From JAGXKT01 sp964531695 (GTDB taxonomy: Bacteria; Planctomycetota; Phycisphaerae; SM23-33), in the NCBI GenBank assembly GCA_964531695.1, contig CAZHEH010000012.1, forward strand, positions 1 through 64,000: a DNA stretch of 64,000 nucleotides, given 5' to 3'. The first letter of the stretch is position 1; every line of letters begins with the position of its first letter. The notes below the pieces were generated by a model. It made no database searches and was not told the origin of the DNA. It saw only the letters and a program-made list of their open reading frames with translations. Both the position numbers and the translations under genes were made by a program. This document shows positions 58,106 through 64,000 of this stretch, piece after piece.

Positions 58106-60502
58106 ATGGCGCAAGCCAAGACGCTCCAGGACCGACCGGCCATCGCGTTTCTCAGCGACTACGTGCCCCGCCGGTGCGGCATCGCGACCTTCACGGCCGA
58201 CCTGTGCGAGGCGGTGGCGACCGCGGCCGGGCGCAAGTATGACGTTTTCACCGTCGCCACGAACGACATCCCCGAGGGGTATCCCTATCCGGAGCGGGTC
58301 CGCTTCGAGGTCCGGCAGTCCGTCCAGGCGGATTACCGGCTCGCGGCGGACTATCTGAACATCCAGCAGGTCTCGGCCGTGTGCATGCAGCACGAGTACG
58401 GCATCTACGGCGGGCAGTGCGGCTCGCACATCCTGGCGTTGCTGCGTCGGCTTCGGCGGCCCCTGGTGGTCACGCTGCACACCGTGCTGAAGGAGCCGAC
58501 CCGGCAGCAGCTCGTGGTACTCAAGCAGATCGCCGAGCTGTGCGACCGGCTGGTCGTGATGAGCGAGGTCGCCCGGGGAATGCTGCACGACATCTACGAC
58601 GTGCCGGAAGAGAAGGTCGTGATGATCCCCCACGGGATCCCGGACGTGCCGTTCGTCGACCCGACGTTCCACAAGGATCAGTTCGGGGTCGAGGGGCGGA
58701 AGGTGATCCTCACCTTCGGCCTGCTCTCGCCCGGCAAGGGCATCGAGAACGCGATCGAGGCCCTCCCCGGGGTCGTGGCCAAGTACCCCGAGGTCATCTA
58801 CATCGTTCTCGGTGCGACGCACCCGCACATCAAGCGGGAATCGGGCGAGGAATACCGCAACAGTCTGATGCGCCGCGTGGACGAGCTGGGCATCCAGGAC
58901 AACGTGATGTGGGTCAACCGCTTCGTCGAGCTGGACGAGCTGTGTCAGTTCCTCGGCGCGGCCGATCTGTACGTGACGCCCTACCTCAACGAGGCGCAGA
59001 TCACCTCGGGGACTCTGGCTTACGCGATGGGCACGGGCAAGGCCGTCATCTCCACGCCCTACTGGTACGCCCAGGAGATGCTGGCTGACGAGCGCGGACG
59101 CCTCGTGCCGTTCCAGGACTCGGACGCCATCGCCGACCAGCTCCTCGACCTGTTGGACAACGAGACCGAGCGACATGCCATCCGCAAGCGGGCCTACAAC
59201 TACTGCCGCAAGATGATCTGGAAGCGGGTCGCCCAGGACTACCTCGACCTTTTCCAGACGGCCCGCGAGGCCTGGGTCGAGCGGCAGCACCAGCACCGCA
59301 CCGGCGCCCCGGCCGCGATGACCGACGCCAAGCAAGACGAGTTGCCGGAGATCGAGCTGCGGCACCTCCGGACGTTGACCGACGATACCGGAGTCCTCCA
59401 GCACTGCCGCTTCGCCACGCCCGACCGCAACCACGGCTACACGACCGACGACAACGCCCGCGGGCTCATCGTGGCCGCCCGCTACTGGGACCAGCGCCGG
59501 GACAACGATGTGCTCGGCCTGATGCAGACGTACCTGTCGTTTCTGTCGCACGCGATGGATGAGGACTCGGGCCAGTTCCGGGCCTACATGCACTACAACC
59601 GTTCGTGGGACGGCGGGCACGGCTCGGAGGACTGTCACGCCCGGGCGCTGTGGGCGCTGGGTGTCGGTGTGGCGTTGTGCCCGTATCAGTCGATGATTGC
59701 CCTGGCCACGCGGCTGTTCCTGCGGGGGCTGGAGGCGACGGAGCAGTTCGCCTCGCCGCGGGCATGGGCGTACGCCATCGTGGGCATCCACGAGTACCTG
59801 CGCCGCTTCGGCGGCGATTCCGAGGTCCGGCGGCACCGCCAACTGCTGGCCGACAAGCTGATGGGCTACTTCGCCGACCACGCCGAGGCGGACTGGCCCT
59901 GGTGCGAGGACGTGGTGACCTACGCCAACGCCAAGCTGCCTCACGCCCTGCTGATGAGCGGCAAATGGCTGCAGAACGGCGAGATGATCGACATGGGCAA
60001 GCGTGCCCTCGATTGGCTGCTGAAGATCCAGACCAACGAGGACGGGCATCTGTCGATCATCGGCACGAACGGCTGGTACCCCCGCGGGGGCGAGCGGGCC
60101 CGGTTCGATCAGCAGCCGGTCGAGGCCCACGCCCTGGTCGACGCCTGCATCGAGGCGTTCCACGTAACCCGCGAGAAGCACTGGCTGGCCGGAGCCCGCA
60201 AGGCGTTCAACTGGTACCTGGGCGACAACGACCTGCGGATCCCGTTGCATGACTTCACCACGAGCGGATGCCGGGACTCCCTGCACCAGGACCACGTCAA
60301 CGAAAACCAGGGGGCCGAGAGCACGCTCGCCTGGCTGATGAGCTTGCTTCTGATGCACGATCTCCAGATGGAGTTGACGCTGGGCGAGCCACCTGCCGAT
60401 AAAGATGTTGAGCAGAGACCCGCCCCGCGCGCCATCGAGCCCAGCGGACCCGTACTAGGAGCGAAGGTTAAGCGTCATGGCCGCACCGATCGTGATGATT
60501 AG
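58106..60502 (+). CDS. GT4 glycosyltransferase fused to an alpha/alpha-barrel-like domain
   Basis: 798 aa. Residues ~1-405 are a GT-B glycosyltransferase: FLSDYVPRRCGIATFTADLCEA, MQHEYGIYGGQCGSH, VVTLHTVLKEP, VIPHGIPDV-type hinge, LTFGLLSPGKGIENAIEALP, YVTPYLNEAQITSGTLAYAMGTGKAVIST. Residues ~425-770 form helical hairpins with W-D-G-G-H-G-S-E-D, NGWYPRGGERARFDQQPVEAHALVDAC, as in six-hairpin glycosidase-type barrels. Likely makes or trims an oligosaccharide. The start at ATG 58106 has AAGCAGGA upstream. The end overlaps the next gene by 26 nt. Confidence 0.85.
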   Translation: MAQAKTLQDRPAIAFLSDYVPRRCGIATFTADLCEAVATAAGRKYDVFTVATNDIPEGYPYPERVRFEVRQSVQADYRLAADYLNIQQVSAVCMQHEYGIYGGQCGSHILALLRRLRRPLVVTLHTVLKEPTRQQLVVLKQIAELCDRLVVMSEVARGMLHDIYDVPEEKVVMIPHGIPDVPFVDPTFHKDQFGVEGRKVILTFGLLSPGKGIENAIEALPGVVAKYPEVIYIVLGATHPHIKRESGEEYRNSLMRRVDELGIQDNVMWVNRFVELDELCQFLGAADLYVTPYLNEAQITSGTLAYAMGTGKAVISTPYWYAQEMLADERGRLVPFQDSDAIADQLLDLLDNETERHAIRKRAYNYCRKMIWKRVAQDYLDLFQTAREAWVERQHQHRTGAPAAMTDAKQDELPEIELRHLRTLTDDTGVLQHCRFATPDRNHGYTTDDNARGLIVAARYWDQRRDNDVLGLMQTYLSFLSHAMDEDSGQFRAYMHYNRSWDGGHGSEDCHARALWALGVGVALCPYQSMIALATRLFLRGLEATEQFASPRAWAYAIVGIHEYLRRFGGDSEVRRHRQLLADKLMGYFADHAEADWPWCEDVVTYANAKLPHALLMSGKWLQNGEMIDMGKRALDWLLKIQTNEDGHLSIIGTNGWYPRGGERARFDQQPVEAHALVDACIEAFHVTREKHWLAGARKAFNWYLGDNDLRIPLHDFTTSGCRDSLHQDHVNENQGAESTLAWLMSLLLMHDLQMELTLGEPPADKDVEQRPAPRAIEPSGPVLGAKVKRHGRTDRDD

Positions 60503-61703
60503 CAGTTACCCCCCGCGCTTGTGCGGGATTGCGACGTTTTGCGAGGAAGCGAGGGAGTTCATCCAGCAGGCCAATCCCGACCGGGAGGTCCTCGTCATCA
60601 GCCACAATGACGGGGCCGGCGACGGGGTCATCCCGATGATGGACACCTCCAAGAGCGACTGGTGGAAGCCCGTCGCCGACGAAGTCCACCGCCTCGAGCC
60701 GTACGCCGTGCACATCGAGCATGAGTACGGCCTGTACGAGTACCACGACGAGCGCGGCCGGGGCGACGGCAACGAGGGCTTCCTCGACCTGCTGGACGCC
60801 ATCAGCGACGTGCCGACGGTCGTCGAGCCGCACACGGTTCACGGGCGGCTGACCGATTTCGAGGCCGATTTCATCTTCAAGATGTGCCACCGGGCCGACG
60901 TGGTCATGTTCAAGTGCCACTACCAGAAGTGGCGGCTGGACTGGAACTTCGCCGGCCGGGGGTGGCCCACGCCTCGGAACATCTTGGTCGTGCCGCACGG
61001 CGCGCGTGATGATCGCCGCTACTCGCTCGCCGAGGTCACCGAACTGCGCGAGAAACTCGGACTCAACGATGTCCCCTACCTTTCCGACCACCTCGTGGGC
61101 CTGATCGGCTGGATCCAGTCGAACAAGCGGTGGGACATCCTCACGAGCATGTGGGAGGAGATCGCCAGCGAAATCCACGATCGGACCGGCGTGCAGTGGG
61201 ACCTCCTGGCCGCGGGTACGATGCGCGACCCGAACCACAAGAAGGACTACGAGAAGTACCGCGACGAGGTCCAGCTCCTCGAAAGCAAGGGCCTGGCCCA
61301 CTACTACGAGTTCGTCCCGCGCGGCGACGTGTACTACCAGATGATGGCGGTGTGCGACTTCATCGTGCTGCCGAGCACGGACGAGACGCAGTCCGGCACG
61401 CTGGCCCGGATCATCGCGCTGAACAAACCGTACATCACCACCGCGCCGCTCGAGGGGCTGACCGCCCAGACGCTGGAGAACCGAGGCGGGCTGCTTTTCA
61501 CGACCAAGGAGATGCTCAAGCGGCACGTCATCGAGCTGGCCTGCAACGAGGACGCCCGCATGCGCATGGGCGAGAACCTCAAGCAGTACCTCGACAACAC
61601 CGTGTCCTGGGGCGTCGTCGCCGGACAGTACAACGAGTCCTACGAGCTGGCCCGCGAGGCCGTCGCCACCGGAAAGCAGGTCCAGCTTCCGCTCGAGTTC
61701 TGA
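60477..61703 (+). CDS. GT4-type glycosyltransferase
   Basis: 408 aa. Begins VMISSYPPRLCGIATFCEEARE, a near copy of the first domain of the previous protein, then VHIEHEYGLYE, VEPHTVHGRL, LVVPHGARDDRRYS, LIGWIQSNKRWDIL and VLPSTDETQSGTLARIIALNKPYITT. GT-B fold complete. Overlaps the upstream gene by 26 nt, so the two are co-translated and probably act in one pathway. Confidence 0.85.
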   Translation: MAAPIVMISSYPPRLCGIATFCEEAREFIQQANPDREVLVISHNDGAGDGVIPMMDTSKSDWWKPVADEVHRLEPYAVHIEHEYGLYEYHDERGRGDGNEGFLDLLDAISDVPTVVEPHTVHGRLTDFEADFIFKMCHRADVVMFKCHYQKWRLDWNFAGRGWPTPRNILVVPHGARDDRRYSLAEVTELREKLGLNDVPYLSDHLVGLIGWIQSNKRWDILTSMWEEIASEIHDRTGVQWDLLAAGTMRDPNHKKDYEKYRDEVQLLESKGLAHYYEFVPRGDVYYQMMAVCDFIVLPSTDETQSGTLARIIALNKPYITTAPLEGLTAQTLENRGGLLFTTKEMLKRHVIELACNEDARMRMGENLKQYLDNTVSWGVVAGQYNESYELAREAVATGKQVQLPLEF

Positions 61704-61790
61704 TCGCCCGCGCCACTCGTACGGTTGGGCCGAACGGGCACTTACTCTTCCCGCATCCGGGCGCCGGGTATCCGCTCAGACCGTCCGCGC

Positions 61791-61856
61791 AGCAAGGTGC
61801 GGCAGAGACAAATGCTCCACCGCACCCTTGCTTCTGCGGCCGCGGCCGTGCCGCGG
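61791..61856. terminator. Two stem-loops between convergent genes
   Basis: AGCAAGGTGCGG pairs with CCGCACCCTTGCT (61791-61832; 12 bp, one bulge), and CCGCGGC-CGT-GCCGCGG (61840-61856) is a perfect 7-bp hairpin. They lie between the glycosyltransferase end and the convergent fasciclin gene, so they probably end both transcripts. No T-run. Confidence 0.6.
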
Positions 61857-61858
61857 GC

Positions 61859-62386
<528 letters not shown>

Positions 62387-62423
62387 TCCATTGCTCCTTC
62401 TGTGCTGCTTCGGGTTTGTGAAT

Positions 62424-62648
62424 TCAGGCGGCGGCGTGCTTCGGCTCGCCGTGATGGGCGGCATGGCCCACCAAGCCCACGGCCGCGACGAGCGCCGACA
62501 AGCCGACCAAGCCGTATACGATGCGGGCGAGGAAGCTACCCGCGCCGAAGATCGCCGCTACGAGGTCGAACTCGGCCAGGGCCACGAGGCCCCAATTGAG
62601 GCCGCCCACGATCAACAACACCAACGCGATTGTCTGCAAGGTCTTCAT
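62424..62648 (-). CDS. DUF378 small membrane protein
   Basis: 74 aa. MKTLQTIALVLLIVGGLNWGLVALAEFDLVAAIFG is the DUF378 signature, with two membrane helices. Function unknown. His-rich tail (GHAAHHGEPKHAAA). GAGGAG ribosome site. Between folE and the fasciclin gene with short gaps, so co-transcribed. Confidence 0.9.
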   Translation of the reverse strand: MKTLQTIALVLLIVGGLNWGLVALAEFDLVAAIFGAGSFLARIVYGLVGLSALVAAVGLVGHAAHHGEPKHAAA

Positions 62649-62672
62649 GGTATGTCTCCTCTGTCTGAGGCG

Positions 62673-63317
62673 CTACGAGCGCCGTTGTCCGTGAATCAAC
62701 GCCATCACTTCCGCTCTGGCCGCCGGGTCGACAGCGTAGATACCCCTTGCGGCCGTCGTAATCATAGCGCCGTCCGTGCTGCGGACGCCGCGCATTTGCA
62801 TGCACATGTGCCGGCCCTCAACGACCACCAGCACGCCGTGGGCCGATAGATGCCGGTCGATCGCGTCCGCGATCTGCCCGGTCATCCGCTCCTGCACCTG
62901 CGGGCGGCGGGCGAACACCTCAACGGTCCGGGCGAGCTTGCTCAGACCGACCACCCGCTTGCCGTCCGGCAGGTACGCCACGTGCGCCCGGCCGTAGAAC
63001 GGCAACAGATGATGCTCACACATGCTGAAGAACGAGATGTCCCTCAGAAGCACCAGCTCGCCCGAAGACTCGTCGAAGACGCGCGAGAGGTGCTCGCCTG
63101 GATCACTCCAAAGCCCGGCGAAAATCTCCTGGTAGGCCCGCGCGACCCGCGAAGGAGTGTCCACAAGGCCCGGCCTCTCCGGGTCGTCGCCGACGGCCAG
63201 CAGGATCTCCCGGACCGCCTGTTCGATCCGCTCGGTATCGACGGCTGGGGCCGCCAGAGGTTCTGAGAGTTCCAGTTCTTCTTGCCGAACTTCTGTTTGG
63301 GTTGAGGTCGCGATCAT
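62673..63317 (-). CDS. folE: GTP cyclohydrolase I FolE
   Basis: 214 aa. Zinc site C-E-H-H in MCEHHLLPFYGRAHVAYLP, plus VGLSKLARTVEVFARRPQVQERMTGQIADAI and VVVEGRHMCMQMRGVR, all catalytic residues present. Converts GTP to dihydroneopterin triphosphate, entry to folate, tetrahydropterin and photolyase antenna cofactors. Divergent from the CarH-type regulator, which suggests light control of this copy. Confidence 0.95.
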   Translation of the reverse strand: MIATSTQTEVRQEELELSEPLAAPAVDTERIEQAVREILLAVGDDPERPGLVDTPSRVARAYQEIFAGLWSDPGEHLSRVFDESSGELVLLRDISFFSMCEHHLLPFYGRAHVAYLPDGKRVVGLSKLARTVEVFARRPQVQERMTGQIADAIDRHLSAHGVLVVVEGRHMCMQMRGVRSTDGAMITTAARGIYAVDPAARAEVMALIHGQRRS

Positions 63318-63434
63318 TGGGCCATCCTTTCGTTGCTAGAATCGTTCAATTCATTCAAGGAATGCTATGCACAGCGGTGAAGAAACCACCACATGAATCC
63401 AGGCATTGGAAGCCAATAGATCGCAATCGCTTCA

Positions 63435-63449
63435 TTGACAATATGTTGT
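63435..63449. promoter_or_regulatory. Candidate divergent promoter/operator between folE and carH-like gene
   Basis: In the AT-rich 207-bp gap 63318-63524, TTGACA (63435-63440, plus) and TTGTCA (minus, overlapping) could be -35 boxes for the two divergent genes. Both overlap the dyad ACAA-TATG-TTGT (63438-63449). A further TATAGT lies at 63490-63495. A regulator bound at the dyad would block both directions. The motif is my inference; it is not a published site. Confidence 0.35.
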
Positions 63450-63524
63450 ATCTAGAACATTTTCTCTCGCCTATTTCGTTCAAAACGTCTATAGTGAAGT
63501 GACACGGTTGCAGGAGTGGGTTTG

Positions 63525-64000
63525 ATGCTTCCAACGCTGAGCCCCAGGCAGTTGGCCCGAGCGATTGATGCAAGCGAGTCCTCCGTGAAGAGGTGGGCGG
63601 ACGAGGGACTGATTGCGGCTCATCGGACGGCCGGTGGCCACAGGCGTATTCCGCGGCATGAGGCCGTGAGGTTTGTCCGCGCCACCGGCATCAGCGTGCT
63701 CGACCCGGGGGTGCTGGGCCTGGCGGAGGCGCCGGCGACTTCGCTCCAGCCGGCGGAAGACGACGCAGAACGCCTATTCGCCGCGCTGAATGCCTCCGAC
63801 CGTGGGCTCGCGATTGGACTGATACACTCGTGGTTCCTCGCGGGCCGGTCCCCGGCCGAGATCTTCGACGGCCCGCTTCGCACGGCCATGGTCCGGATCG
63901 GGACGCAATGGGAGGATTCCCCCGACGGCATCGTGGTCGAGCATGTCGCCACGGGCATCTGTGCCGAGGCGATCGGGCGCATCCGCGCCGCCCTGCCGCC
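63525..64000 (+). CDS. CarH/LitR-type MerR-family B12-dependent photoreceptor regulator, cut by window end
   Basis: 158 codons seen. N-terminal MerR-type HTH (SPRQLARAIDASESSVKRWADEGLI, then RTAGGHRRIPRHEAVRF). The following helical domain carries W-x9-E-H (W-E-D-S-P-D-G-I-V-V-E-H), the CarH cap motif that contacts adenosylcobalamin. The B12-binding Rossmann domain would lie beyond 64000. CarH binds its operator in the dark with AdoCbl and is released by light. AGGAG lies 9 nt before the ATG. Confidence 0.85.
   Translation, partial: MLPTLSPRQLARAIDASESSVKRWADEGLIAAHRTAGGHRRIPRHEAVRFVRATGISVLDPGVLGLAEAPATSLQPAEDDAERLFAALNASDRGLAIGLIHSWFLAGRSPAEIFDGPLRTAMVRIGTQWEDSPDGIVVEHVATGICAEAIGRIRAALP

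Noticed and set aside
57968..60358. 796-codon minus-strand frame antisense to the glycosyltransferase-barrel gene
   Set aside because: Antisense shadow; the plus-strand protein has full GT motifs.

Overview
The window is GC-rich, gene-dense DNA with short operons joined by ATGA/GTGA stop-start overlaps. The gene content suggests a PVC-group bacterium, most likely a planctomycete of the Phycisphaerae type. Pointers are PEP-CTERM proteins, a TIGR02597-like exported protein, large M56/BlaR1-like proteins paired with BlaI, a T2SS clustered with a TonB system, and a diderm envelope (secretin, TonB-dependent receptor, lipoproteins). The assignment is inference; there is no rRNA or tRNA gene in the window. 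One 100-N scaffold gap lies at 55268-55367.

Layout. (1) 1-6591, minus strand: a redox operon with a DUF5320 protein, a J-domain protein, an FkbM methyltransferase, two CoA-disulfide-reductase/NADH-oxidase-like flavoproteins, a 2[4Fe-4S] ferredoxin, a second methyltransferase, a YkoF/MTH1187-type thiamine-binding protein, and a strongly shortened Enzyme I (PtsI)-like protein. (2) 7078-32806, minus strand: about 25 kb of co-directional genes. In transcription order these are three exported proteins (TIGR02597-like, PEP-CTERM, beta-helix), a TPR lipoprotein, a TonB-dependent receptor, a TonB2-type motor (DUF3450, TtpC-like, ExbB, ExbD, TonB), a TPR lipoprotein, and a type II secretion system (D-E-F-G-H-I-J-K-C-L-M plus a TPR lipoprotein). 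(3) 33470-36400: a 13-repeat Sel1 lipoprotein, then a patch of gene debris (prophage-like remnants on the minus strand, an orphan PEP-CTERM tail on the plus strand) around an intact GNAT gene. (4) 36474-47741: surface glycan genes: SGNH protein, carbamoyltransferase, SxtJ, DUF5989, glycosyltransferase, two methyltransferases, rmlA-rmlC-rmlD-rmlB for dTDP-L-rhamnose, and an AI-2E-type transporter.

(5) 47789-53225: two divergent units around a sigma-54 activator, with MinD-like Fe-S ATPase, two dinitrogenase-cofactor-type (MTH1175-like) proteins, an MBL-fold protein, a PPOX-like protein and a DUF89 protein. This resembles the orp (orange protein) locus of Desulfovibrio. A good -24/-12 promoter lies at 51916-51931. 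(6) 53296-57825: a BlaI repressor with two inverted-repeat operators and a very large M56 sensor protein that carries a palindromic insertion and the scaffold gap. (7) 58106-61703: a pair of GT4-type glycosyltransferases, the first fused to an alpha/alpha-barrel-like domain. (8) 61859-64000: fasciclin lipoprotein, DUF378 protein and GTP cyclohydrolase I, divergent from a CarH/LitR-type B12-dependent photoreceptor regulator cut by the window end.

The most notable items are the combined T2SS-TonB2-receptor locus with a PhoB-like direct repeat upstream, two genes whose best ribosome-binding site points at an AUC start codon, the orp-like sigma-54 locus, the CarH-folE pair, the mini Enzyme I, and the hairpin insertion inside the M56 gene.
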